From Saprospirales bacterium (GTDB taxonomy: Bacteria > Bacteroidota > Bacteroidia > Chitinophagales > Saprospiraceae): 64,000 bases of DNA. Shown piece after piece: positions 17,289 through 24,774 of the stretch (its first letter is position 1; each line of letters starts with the position of its first letter). The notes under the pieces were generated by a model. That model made no database searches. It saw only the letters and a list, made by a program, of their open reading frames with translations, and was not told where the DNA came from. The stretch covers positions 1 through 64,000 of the forward strand of contig JADJYG010000028.1 in the NCBI GenBank assembly GCA_016719895.1, in the 5' to 3' direction. A program made the translations under genes and the position numbers.

Positions 17289-18242
17289 TCAACGATAACT
17301 GCTTAACAGTCCCTGCACTTCGCTGTCATGCTGCAAACCGGGCGCCCAACGGAATATCTCCGGGTGCCGGTTTACATCGGCGAGCAGGGCTTTTTGCAAG
17401 GTGTTGACGGCTGCCGTGCGCGCGCCGGACAAAAACTGACAGGCTGCGGCGCAATACAACAATTCGGCGCTGCTGGTATTTTCAAGCGCTTGTTCCAGCG
17501 CCTCGGTTGCTTCCTGGACATCTCCCGACAACAGTAAAAACTCTGCCAGTTGAATCCAGGAAGCCGGCTCCTCGGGCGCCAGTTCAACCGTTTTCCAAAG
17601 ATGAAACAATGCTTTTTGCGCTTGCCCCAAAAAACCGTATACCCCAGCCAGCAGGCTGTGAAACTCTTCCCGGCGGGCATCCAGGCACAAGGCTTCCCGC
17701 AGCCAGCGCATGGCCTGCCGGTAATTTTTTTCGGCCGCATAACACGCACCCAACTGATAGCATGCATCGGCGTTGTGGGGGTCCAGCCGCAAGGCGCTGC
17801 GGCACATCTTTTTTGCCTGGGCGAGGTCGCCCAGGCGCAGGTAACATTCGCCCATGCGCATCAGCACCTCGCTGTCCGCTTCCGCATGGGCATTCATTTC
17901 GATATAACATTGCAGGGCGCGCCGGTGCATCCCGTGTTGTACGGCCAGTTCGGCGCAGGCCCGGTAGGCCTCCTCAAAAAACGGTTGCGTGATATAGGCG
18001 TATTCAAAAGCTTCGAGGGCCTCGCCCGGCTCGTCCAGTTGGACGTATGCCCAACCCAGATTGTACCAGGCGTAACTGCAATAGGGGTGTTCGTCCAGAA
18101 CAGCCTTGTACAACGCCTTGCTGTCTGCATGGTTGGATGCCAACTCCGTGCAGATCAACAGATGCCGGAAAAGTTCCCGGTTGTTCGGCTCACGAAAAGC
18201 GCGTTCGCGCAGGAGAGCGAATTGAAGCAGATAGTCATTCAT
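17289..18242 (-). CDS. tetratricopeptide repeat protein
   Basis: A 317-residue protein made almost entirely of TPR units, for example YAWYNLGWAYVQLDEPGEAL, LMRMGECYLRLGDLAQAKK, ACYQLGACYAAEKNYRQA and FHSLLAGVYGFLGQAQKA, roughly seven to eight repeats. It has no signal peptide or membrane helix and should be cytoplasmic. TPR proteins act as protein-binding scaffolds; no catalytic domain is present, so the partner is unknown. An exact -7 element, TATCTTTG, lies at 18276-18269 on the minus strand, about 27 bases before the start codon. Confidence 0.8.
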   Translation of the reverse strand: MNDYLLQFALLRERAFREPNNRELFRHLLICTELASNHADSKALYKAVLDEHPYCSYAWYNLGWAYVQLDEPGEALEAFEYAYITQPFFEEAYRACAELAVQHGMHRRALQCYIEMNAHAEADSEVLMRMGECYLRLGDLAQAKKMCRSALRLDPHNADACYQLGACYAAEKNYRQAMRWLREALCLDARREEFHSLLAGVYGFLGQAQKALFHLWKTVELAPEEPASWIQLAEFLLLSGDVQEATEALEQALENTSSAELLYCAAACQFLSGARTAAVNTLQKALLADVNRHPEIFRWAPGLQHDSEVQGLLSSYR

Positions 18243-18332
18243 ACCGAAAGCAGGATTAAAAATGGCTTCAAAGATACGTGCCTTGTCTACAAAACGAAGG
18301 ATTTGGCCTAAAACAAAAAGCAGAGGCGATTA

Positions 18333-19352
18333 TCAAAACGGCAGGATCATCGGGCGGCTTCCTGCTTGGGCGGCTTCCAGAAATTGCGCAGCCGTCTCCC
18401 GGATGGTTTGTTCCAAGGGGCGGTAGGAAAAACCCTCCAGCGTTAATGATTTGGTATGATCATAAAAGTATTGGGATACGCCGGCACGCGCACTTTCGCG
18501 GGTGACAACGGGTTCGGCGCCCAATAGTTTTTCCTTCAGCCACTCGACCCGCCAGGCCACTTCAGCCAGCGCCGGCGTCACCCGGATAAACGGACGCCGG
18601 ACGCCCAGCGCATCGGCTATCTGGAAAAACAAATCGCGGAAGGTTATATTCCGGGCATTCAAAATATACCGCTCGCCGGAAATATCGCTTTCCAGCAGCA
18701 GCAGCATAAACTGCGCCACATCGCGCACATCCACCACGCCACCGCTGCCAACCGCCCAAAACTTAAGCCCCTGATACACCTGGCCGAACATGCGCCCGCT
18801 GCCGGCATTCCAAAACCCGCTGCCCAGCACCACGGATGGATTCACTATGGCCACCGGCAGCCCTTCGGCGTGGCCGCGCCAAACCTCCTGTTCGGATAAA
18901 TACTTGCTGATGGCATACTGGCTATTGCCCGGGCCAGGAACCCAACGGGCGTCTTCATCGAGGTTAGGACGCGTCTTCAGGCGGCCAAGGGACGCAATAC
19001 TGCTCACATGCACTAACTTCCGGACGCCAAAATCCAGGCTCATATTGACGATATTGGCGGTGCCTTCCACGTTGATTTGCATCATGCGCCGCACATCCCG
19101 CGGATGAAACGACACCATGGCCGCACAATGGCACACCTGGGTAATGCCGGCAAATGCTTCTTCCAGGGCTACCAGGTCCGTCACATCGGCTTCCAGCCAT
19201 TCCACCTGGCCGGCGACATCCCGAACCAGGTCCATAGGGCTTCCGGAACGCCGGATAGCGCGAACGGCATACCCTTTTTGAAGCAGGAGGCGCAAGAAAT
19301 AAGCGCCGATAAAGCCGGTGGCGCCGGTAAGCAGAATCTTTGTTTCGCTCAT
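18333..19352 (-). CDS. NAD-dependent epimerase/dehydratase (extended SDR)
   Basis: A 339-residue extended short-chain dehydrogenase. The Rossmann motif GATGFIGAYF is at residues 9-18, the acidic VEWLEADVTD contacts follow, and the catalytic YxxxK is YAISK with an upstream HVSSIASLG serine. The C-terminal half has the variable substrate domain (GSGGVVDVRDVAQFM). The nearest groups are dihydroflavonol-reductase-like SDRs and sugar epimerases; the exact substrate cannot be assigned. Its start overlaps the cytochrome stop by four bases, so the two are in one operon. Confidence 0.85.
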   Translation of the reverse strand: MSETKILLTGATGFIGAYFLRLLLQKGYAVRAIRRSGSPMDLVRDVAGQVEWLEADVTDLVALEEAFAGITQVCHCAAMVSFHPRDVRRMMQINVEGTANIVNMSLDFGVRKLVHVSSIASLGRLKTRPNLDEDARWVPGPGNSQYAISKYLSEQEVWRGHAEGLPVAIVNPSVVLGSGFWNAGSGRMFGQVYQGLKFWAVGSGGVVDVRDVAQFMLLLLESDISGERYILNARNITFRDLFFQIADALGVRRPFIRVTPALAEVAWRVEWLKEKLLGAEPVVTRESARAGVSQYFYDHTKSLTLEGFSYRPLEQTIRETAAQFLEAAQAGSRPMILPF

Positions 19353-19672
19353 TGTTTTTTCAGCGTAAGGGAGTATTGCGCCACGGCTTTGATTTCCGCC
19401 GGAGTGAGTATGCCTTCAAAAGGCGTCATCAGGTTTTTCCCTTTGGAAATCTGTGCGATACGCCCATCCAGCGGTAAAGTGGATTGGGCGAGGTCTTTGG
19501 CGCCGCTGAGTCCCAGGGAGCCATCCGCGCCATGGCAGGTAACACAATACTGCCGGAATACAGCCGCGCCATCCGGGGCGGCAGCCAGACCAGGGCTCCT
19601 GTCGCCTGCCGTGCAGCCTGCCGCTGCCCACAACAGCCCTGCCGTAAAGCAAAAAAGTAATCGTTCGCGCAT
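19349..19672 (-). CDS. small c-type cytochrome lipoprotein
   Basis: A 107-residue protein with a lipoprotein signal (LLWAAAGC, acylated Cys at about residue 20) and one haem c motif, CVTCH, in FRQYCVTCHGADGSLGLSGA. An axial methionine is likely in KGKNLMTPFEGILTPAEIKAVAQY. It should be a periplasmic membrane-anchored electron carrier of the class I type. ATG 19672 places the signal peptide at the N-terminus; the upstream in-frame ATG would add 12 basic residues. It overlaps the SDR start by four bases. Confidence 0.8.
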   Translation of the reverse strand: MRERLLFCFTAGLLWAAAGCTAGDRSPGLAAAPDGAAVFRQYCVTCHGADGSLGLSGAKDLAQSTLPLDGRIAQISKGKNLMTPFEGILTPAEIKAVAQYSLTLKKQ

Positions 19673-19825
19673 ATGCCCGGTTATCCTGGCCCGGAAATTG
19701 GAGTGCAAATGTCGGAGAATCCGGCGAAATGCCTGGGCCTGGCGTATTATTTCGAATAGTTAAAATCTAAACGGCAGTTTCAGGCGCGTATTCGTCTAGT
19801 TTGGTTGTACGAACAAATATTCGTG

Positions 19826-19856
19826 TTGAAAATACTTTCTTCCTGCCGTATCTTTG
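19826..19856 (+). promoter_or_regulatory. promoter of the candidate small RNA
   Basis: TTG (19826-19828), a 20-base spacer and TATCTTTG (19849-19856) form a full Bacteroidota promoter. Just upstream is a short inverted repeat, ACGAA...TTCGT (19809-19824), which could be an operator. No protein gene follows. Confidence 0.65.
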
Positions 19857-19861
19857 ACCAA

Positions 19862-19980
19862 TCTAATATGTTCCGGCTTCAAATTGCCGGACTTGCTTCG
19901 TCGATTTAAAAATAGTGTTTGTTCATAGTGTTTGTTTTTTGTTTTTCCCTGTCAAGTAGAAATATTTGACAGGGTTTTTT
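19862..19980 (+). ncRNA. candidate small RNA of about 120 nt
   Basis: Transcription from the promoter at 19826-19856 would start near 19862. The transcript contains a stem GTTCCGGC...GCCGGAC (19870-19892), an unstructured U-rich stretch with two copies of ATAGTGTTTGTT, and ends in a perfect 9-bp stem CCCTGTCAA/TTGACAGGG with six Us (19947-19980). No known RNA family is recognised. A 13-codon frame (19868-19909, MFRLQIAG...) starts a few bases after the presumed transcription start, so a leader peptide is an alternative. Confidence 0.5.
19947..19980 (+). terminator. intrinsic terminator of the candidate small RNA
   Basis: A perfect 9-bp stem with a 10-base loop is followed by six Ts on the plus strand. 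No plus-strand protein gene precedes it for five kilobases, which is why an untranslated transcript is proposed. Confidence 0.75.
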
Positions 19981-20103
19981 ATGCCGCTGGAGCCGGGCAT
20001 TTGCCAGATTAAAAAAAAATTTGATGGAATGGGGAAATTTTTCGGATTTGGCACACGTTTGGATGGTCTTATTGTAGCTTCATACAATAGAAACGGTTTA
20101 GTG

Positions 20104-20135
20104 AAAAAGCCCGGGGCAAATGTGCCGCCGGGCTT
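20104..20135 (-). terminator. intrinsic terminator of the LamG gene
   Basis: AAGCCCGG and CCGGGCTT pair, with an inner GGC/GCC extension, and Ts follow on the minus strand. It lies just after the stop of the gene at 20170-21390. Confidence 0.75.
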
Positions 20136-20169
20136 CTTCTTTTTATCCGCAATCGTTTTCGAGATCCGC

Positions 20170-21390
20170 TTACCGGAGCAGGGTAAGACCTCCCGCCTTC
20201 ACCTGCTCGACACCGTCGCAGCGGTACCGCAAACGGTACAGGTACACGCCGGTATTCAGCGGCTTCCCCTGAAAGGCGCCATCCCAAGTGTCGAACACCG
20301 TAGCCGCATGGAACACCTGCCCGCCCCAGCGGTCGAACACTTCAAAAGAGATAAATTCATCCACAGAATACGGATTGCTGATGCCAAACACATCGTTGCG
20401 GCCAGTGCTGACGCCGGGTGTAAAGGCGTTGGGGATAAATATCTTGTTGCAGTCCAGGGTGTCCGGATCAATGACCTTGATGAGGATCGTGTCGGTGGCC
20501 GTACAACCCGGGTATGAAAAACTGACCTTGTAGGTGGTGGTCAGCGTCGGGGTAATCACGGGTTCGGCAACCATATCGTCGGAAACGCCTGTGGGCGGCG
20601 ACCAAAAAAAATCGCTGGTACAGGACGACTGGGTGCTCATTTGCAGCGAATTGCCCAGGTAAACAACGGTATCGCCGGTCAGGATACGGTCGGGGCGCAA
20701 ATAGAGGGCGTCGATGTCATCCTGGCTTAGGGCCTTACTGTAAATGCGGATTTCGTCGATTTCGCCTTTGTAGGCGCGGTCGAGGGCGCAAATCGGTTCT
20801 CCGGCTTTAAAAACGGAGTTGGACGTGAGGTCGATGCGGGCTGCCGAAGTTTTGCTCTCCCGCAATTGTCCGTTCACATAGATGGAATAAACCGTGTTGT
20901 TGCGCACCAGGGTAATATACTGCCAGCACGACGCCTGGTCGAGGTCGGCGGTAACGAGGGCGAGCAGGGTATCATTTTGACTGATTCCGGAACTAATTTT
21001 TTTGCTTTTGGGGTTAAACCGCACCCAAAATGCGCGACTGGTCGTGCAATTTTCCTGTTTTGAAAACAAGACCTGGGAGCCGCCGAAAGACGCGGGTACC
21101 GGCGCGGGTTTGAAGTAAAAACTGATCGAAAAGTCGCTGTTGGTGAATACGTCGCTCAGTGGGCCCACAAAAAAAATCGCGTCGTCGTCGCCGTCGAAAT
21201 AAATGGCCGAATCCCGCACCCCGCATACGCAGGTTGCGCCGCCGATGAGGGCGCCGCTGGAGCCATTGCCGCTTTCATCGGTGCCTTTGCATTCGCTGAA
21301 CGTAAAACTGGCCACCAGCTTTTCTGTGATGTTTTGAGCAGTCAGGGCGGCGCTGAAGCCGCACAGGATCAGAAGAGAAAAAATGCGCAT
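20170..21390 (-). CDS. LamG-domain surface protein with T9SS type B (gliding motility-associated) C-terminus
   Basis: A 406-residue protein. A signal peptide (residues 1-19, LTAQ) precedes a LamG/concanavalin-like domain at about residues 25-230 (DSAIYFDGDDDAIFF, FSISFYFKPA, YKGEIDEIRIYSKALSQDDI). Then comes a short Ig-like module (TPTLTTTYKVSFSYPGCTATD). The last 95 residues are the type B sorting domain: IFIPNAFTPG, NDVFGI, FEVFDRWGGQVF, WDGAFQGKPLNTGVYLYRLRY. It should be exported by T9SS and retained on the surface through SprF-like partners. LamG domains often bind glycans or proteins; the ligand is unknown. Confidence 0.88.
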   Translation of the reverse strand: MRIFSLLILCGFSAALTAQNITEKLVASFTFSECKGTDESGNGSSGALIGGATCVCGVRDSAIYFDGDDDAIFFVGPLSDVFTNSDFSISFYFKPAPVPASFGGSQVLFSKQENCTTSRAFWVRFNPKSKKISSGISQNDTLLALVTADLDQASCWQYITLVRNNTVYSIYVNGQLRESKTSAARIDLTSNSVFKAGEPICALDRAYKGEIDEIRIYSKALSQDDIDALYLRPDRILTGDTVVYLGNSLQMSTQSSCTSDFFWSPPTGVSDDMVAEPVITPTLTTTYKVSFSYPGCTATDTILIKVIDPDTLDCNKIFIPNAFTPGVSTGRNDVFGISNPYSVDEFISFEVFDRWGGQVFHAATVFDTWDGAFQGKPLNTGVYLYRLRYRCDGVEQVKAGGLTLLR

Positions 21391-21445
21391 CCGTATTCCG
21401 ATTTAGTTGGACAAATAAACGCCTGCAAAGGGAGGAAAGTATGGT

Positions 21446-22360
21446 TTAGAGTTTAAAATGCACCAGATCGGCAAATTGTTTGATCCGGATATGGATCATT
21501 TCCGGCGTTACTTCCTGCAGCCGTTCCACGCTGAATTTTTCCACACAAAACGAGGCCATTGCCGAGCCGTACACCACCGCGCGCCGCATATTCGGCATCG
21601 AGATGTCGCCGGTGCTGGCCAGCCAGCCCATGAAACCGCCGGCAAACGTGTCGCCGGCGCCAGTGGGGTCCACCACGTCCGCCAGGGGTAAAGCGGGGGC
21701 AAAAAACACTTCCTCGCCCTGGAAGAGCAAGGCGCCGTGTTCACCTTTTTTGATAATCAAAAACCTCGGCCCCATCTGATGAATCACCCGGGCGGCTTTT
21801 ACCAGGGAATATTCACCCGACAATTGCCGGGCCTCCTCATCGTTGATGGTCAGAACGTCCACCATTTTCAGCACCTGAAGCAGGTCCGACATGGCGGTGT
21901 TCATCCAGAAGTTCATGGTGTCCATTGCAATGAGCTTGGGCCGGCGCTCCAATTGTTCCAGCACGCGCATCTGCACCATCGGCGTGAGGTTGCCCAGCAT
22001 CAAAAATTCGGGTTCGCGATAGGCTGGCGGCAAAACGGGATCGAAATCGGCCAACACATTGAGCTGGGTATCCAGCGTGTCGCGCGTATTCAGGTCGCGG
22101 TAGTATTTGCCGGCCCAAAAAAACGACTTTTCGCCGGGCCGCCGCTGCAGGCCGTCGAGGTCCACGCCACGGTTTTTCAGCAACTCGAGCGTTTCCTCCG
22201 GAAAATCGCCTCCAACAACCGATACGATCCGCACCGGTTGTACAAAACAGGAGGCTGCCAGCGCAATATACGTACAGGCGCCGCCAATCACTTTTTCCGC
22301 ACGCCCAAAAGGCGTTTCGATATCATCAAAGGCAACAGTGCCGACAGCAACTAAACTCAT
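21446..22360 (-). CDS. PfkB family carbohydrate kinase
   Basis: A 304-residue ribokinase-fold kinase. The N-terminal GGACTYIALAASCF glycine motif and the C-terminal DPTGAGDTFAGGFMGWL, with the catalytic aspartate and anion hole, are both present. The start at MSLVAVGTVAFDD is preferred; the longer frame adds 39 basic, non-family residues that overlap the tRNA terminator. The substrate is uncertain: sugar, nucleoside and pseudouridine kinases all fall in this family. Pseudouridine glycosidase (psuG) is encoded just beyond tRNA-Asn on the other strand, which makes a pseudouridine-related role possible but unproven. Confidence 0.85.
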   Translation of the reverse strand: MSLVAVGTVAFDDIETPFGRAEKVIGGACTYIALAASCFVQPVRIVSVVGGDFPEETLELLKNRGVDLDGLQRRPGEKSFFWAGKYYRDLNTRDTLDTQLNVLADFDPVLPPAYREPEFLMLGNLTPMVQMRVLEQLERRPKLIAMDTMNFWMNTAMSDLLQVLKMVDVLTINDEEARQLSGEYSLVKAARVIHQMGPRFLIIKKGEHGALLFQGEEVFFAPALPLADVVDPTGAGDTFAGGFMGWLASTGDISMPNMRRAVVYGSAMASFCVEKFSVERLQEVTPEMIHIRIKQFADLVHFKL

Positions 22361-22431
22361 GCAGTTTTCTTTTTTAATGGAGCGCCTTCCCGGCGCAAGC
22401 GCGCAAAGATGCGGCTTTCCGGTAACACAAC

Positions 22432-22460
22432 AAAAAAGGCCACCGCGTTTAGCAGTGACC
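22432..22460 (-). terminator. intrinsic terminator after tRNA-Asn
   Basis: On the minus strand GGTCACTGC pairs with GCGGTGGCC (two G-T pairs) around a TAAAC loop, followed by six Ts. It begins seven bases after the tRNA 3' end. Confidence 0.75.
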
Positions 22461-22466
22461 CTTTTG

Positions 22467-22540
22467 CGCCTCATCAAGGACTTGAACCTTGGACCTACGG
22501 ATTAACAGTCCGCCGCTCTAACCAACTGAGCTAATGAGGC
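22467..22540 (-). tRNA. tRNA-Asn (anticodon GTT)
   Basis: A complete cloverleaf on the minus strand: acceptor GCCTCAT pairs with ATGAGGC, the D-arm contains AGCTCAGTTGGTTAGAGC, the anticodon loop is CTGTTAA with GTT, and the T-arm contains GGTTCAAGTCC. The discriminator base is G, as is usual for Asn. The 3' CCA is not encoded. A terminator follows directly, so it is transcribed as a single tRNA. Confidence 0.95.
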
Positions 22541-22707
22541 TTCTTTAAAAAGCGGGGCAAAGGTATAGCGCGTTTCAGGCAAAAACAACAGATGCTGTTA
22601 AAAAATTTCAGGTAGCAGCAGGTTTCAAACCGTCGCTTACTGACAGGCCTTTTAGAAGGCGCCGTTATATTTGCACATACCTTTCTGTCCAACACACCTG
22701 CCAACAT

Positions 22708-23622
22708 ATGAAACCATACCTGACCTGCGCCCCGGAAGTGGCGGCGGCCCTGGCCGAGCGGCGGCCCGTAGTTGCCCTGGAAAGCACGATCATCGCACAT
22801 GGCATGCCCTATCCCAAAAATGTGGAGACGGCACTTTGCGTCGAACAAATCGTGCGCGCTTCGGGCGCCGTTCCGGCCACCTGCGCCATCCTCGGCGGCC
22901 AGCTGAAGGCCGGGCTCAGCGCAGCTGAAATCGAGGATTTGGGCAAAACCGGCCCGGCAGTACCGAAAGCCAGCCGCCGGGATTTGCCCTATTTGCTGAG
23001 TGAGGGCCGAAGTGGCGCCACCACCGTCGCTTCCACCATGATCATTGCCGCTCTTGCCGGCATCCGCTTGTTCGCCACGGGCGGCATCGGCGGCGTGCAC
23101 CGGGGCGCCCCGGCCACGATGGATATTTCGGCCGATTTGCAGGAACTGGCCCAAACGCCGGTAGCCGTCGTGTGCGCCGGCGCCAAAAGCATCCTCGACC
23201 TGGGCCTTACCCTGGAATACCTCGAAACCTTTGGCGTTCCGGTACTCGGCTACCAAACCGACGAGTTCCCCGCTTTTTATACGCAAAAAAGCGGCTTTGC
23301 GCTAGATTACCGCCTCGACAGCCCTGAAGCGGTAGCCCGGCTGCTCCGGATCAAATGGGCATTGGGCCTGCGCGGAGGCGCCGTGGTCGCCAATCCCATA
23401 CCGGTCGAACGCCAACTGGATCCCGGGCTGATGGAAAGCGCCATTGCCAGCGCCCTGGCCGATGCGAAAAAAAAACGCATCGCCGGCAAAGCCATCACCC
23501 CTTTTCTGCTGGCGCGTATCGAACAAATTACGGGTGGGAAAAGCCTGGAGGCCAATATCGAACTGGTCTGCAACAACGCCCGGCTGGCGGCAGGCATCGC
23601 CCAATGCCTGGCGGCGCAATAA
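22708..23622 (+). CDS. psuG: pseudouridine-5'-phosphate glycosidase
   Basis: A 304-residue protein matching the PsuG (YeiN/IndA) family across its length: VALESTIIAHGMPYPKNVETAL, VPATCAILGGQLKAGLS, GRSGATTVASTMIIAALAGI, FATGGIGGVHRGA, DISADLQELAQTPVAVVCAGAKSILD and GYQTDEFPAFYT. The enzyme reversibly cleaves pseudouridine 5'-phosphate to uracil and ribose 5-phosphate, using a lysine and a metal-bound aspartate. Its usual partner PsuK is a PfkB kinase; the nearest candidate is the PfkB gene at 21446-22360, on the opposite strand across the tRNA. A -33/-7 promoter was not clearly seen. Confidence 0.93.
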   Translation: MKPYLTCAPEVAAALAERRPVVALESTIIAHGMPYPKNVETALCVEQIVRASGAVPATCAILGGQLKAGLSAAEIEDLGKTGPAVPKASRRDLPYLLSEGRSGATTVASTMIIAALAGIRLFATGGIGGVHRGAPATMDISADLQELAQTPVAVVCAGAKSILDLGLTLEYLETFGVPVLGYQTDEFPAFYTQKSGFALDYRLDSPEAVARLLRIKWALGLRGGAVVANPIPVERQLDPGLMESAIASALADAKKKRIAGKAITPFLLARIEQITGGKSLEANIELVCNNARLAAGIAQCLAAQ

Positions 23623-23710
23623 AAAAAAGCCCCCCCGGCGACATTTCGCGGAGAGGCCATCCCAAAAACCAATTGTTAAAGACATCTATCTTGAACGGCA
23701 GCAAAACCAC

Positions 23711-24667
23711 TCACTGGTTCTGCTCGTACAGGTCGGTTTTTTCCAGCGGGACGCGCGACTTCCTGCGCTCGAAGGCATAGGCTACGCTAAATTCATGCGA
23801 ACCGCTGTTGTATTGCTGGAAAGGCCCAAACGACACATCGTAGGTATAAAACAGATTGAATTGTTTGTAATGGGTACCCAGCAGGAAGGCCATAGAGCCG
23901 CCGGTGTTGGGGCGGTAGGTCAATCCGGCAATAAGTTTGTCCTCCAGGAAACGGCCTTGCAGGTTCAGGTCAAACTGAAAGGGCACGTCGCGCACATTGC
24001 GGATGGCAATGGAGGGCACGAGTTTGAAATTCTGGCTCGGCACATCCACGATAGCGCCCAGCTGAAAAATGTAATACTGAATGCCCGAACCGCTTTCGGT
24101 ACGCGGGTCATCCAACGGAATTTCATCGAGGCGGGCGCGAATAGCCGTGGGTAACACCAGACTGGCAAACACGCGCTCGTCGAACAACAAGTGGGCGCCA
24201 AAAGACGAGGTGAACAAGCGTTGCCCATCGACAGAGCCTTCCAGCACGCCATCATTGGGGTCCACAATAGGATTGTTCAGCACGTCGCCGGAAACACGGC
24301 GCCGCAAAAACTCGGTGGTCAGGCCCAATCCAATGCGCGCGCGCTGCACCTGAAAGCGAAACGAATAACTGCCTTGCAAGCGGGTGACGTTTTGCGCGCC
24401 GATCTTTTCCGAAAGGATGCTGCCGCCCAGGCCAAGTTTGTCGCCAATTGGGCCGTTGTACATAAAAGTATAGGTTGTCGGGGAGCCGGGGAAACCCGTC
24501 CAGCTACTGCGGGCATTGGCGAGAAAAATATAGCTGTTGTCAAAACCCGTAACGCCGGGATTGATCAGGTGGGGAAACACCTGGTAGTGGGAGTACAGGG
24601 CTTGTTCCTGCGCCATGGCGGCGAAAACGAACAGCCCGAATATGAGGGTAGAGAACGTCTTTTTCAT
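23711..24667 (-). CDS. PorP/SprF family type IX secretion membrane protein
   Basis: A 318-residue protein with a signal peptide (residues 1-19, AAMAQ). It has the family N-terminus QALYSHYQVFPHLINPGVTGFD, then amphipathic beta strands typical of an outer-membrane barrel (FMYNGPIGDKLGLGGSILSEKIGAQ, GSYSFRFQVQRARIGLGL) and a C-terminal FNLFYTYDVSFGPFQQYNSGSHEFSVAYAF. SprF proteins bind type B-sorted cargo such as SprB and help anchor it. The neighbouring type B protein at 24775-29403, transcribed just upstream in the same direction, is the likely partner. Confidence 0.9.
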   Translation of the reverse strand: MKKTFSTLIFGLFVFAAMAQEQALYSHYQVFPHLINPGVTGFDNSYIFLANARSSWTGFPGSPTTYTFMYNGPIGDKLGLGGSILSEKIGAQNVTRLQGSYSFRFQVQRARIGLGLTTEFLRRRVSGDVLNNPIVDPNDGVLEGSVDGQRLFTSSFGAHLLFDERVFASLVLPTAIRARLDEIPLDDPRTESGSGIQYYIFQLGAIVDVPSQNFKLVPSIAIRNVRDVPFQFDLNLQGRFLEDKLIAGLTYRPNTGGSMAFLLGTHYKQFNLFYTYDVSFGPFQQYNSGSHEFSVAYAFERRKSRVPLEKTDLYEQNQ

Positions 24668-24774
24668 GGTAATCGATGCGATGGGAGTGATTTGAAAAAA
24701 TGAGCCGGATTACAGGGTTTAATGAACTAATATTTTTAATGTTTAAGATATTGCAATTAGTTTATACAGAACAT

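Larger units (their letters stand above)
19673..20103. other. intergenic region holding the candidate small RNA
   Basis: About 430 bases without a recognised protein gene. The only structured part is the promoter-hairpin-terminator unit at 19809-19980. A plus-strand open frame from 19966 runs into the LamG gene on the other strand and is a shadow. Confidence 0.6.

Noticed and set aside
19966..20517. 183-codon plus-strand ORF after the candidate small RNA
   Set aside because: It starts in the terminator T-run region and runs antisense into the LamG gene; no family features.
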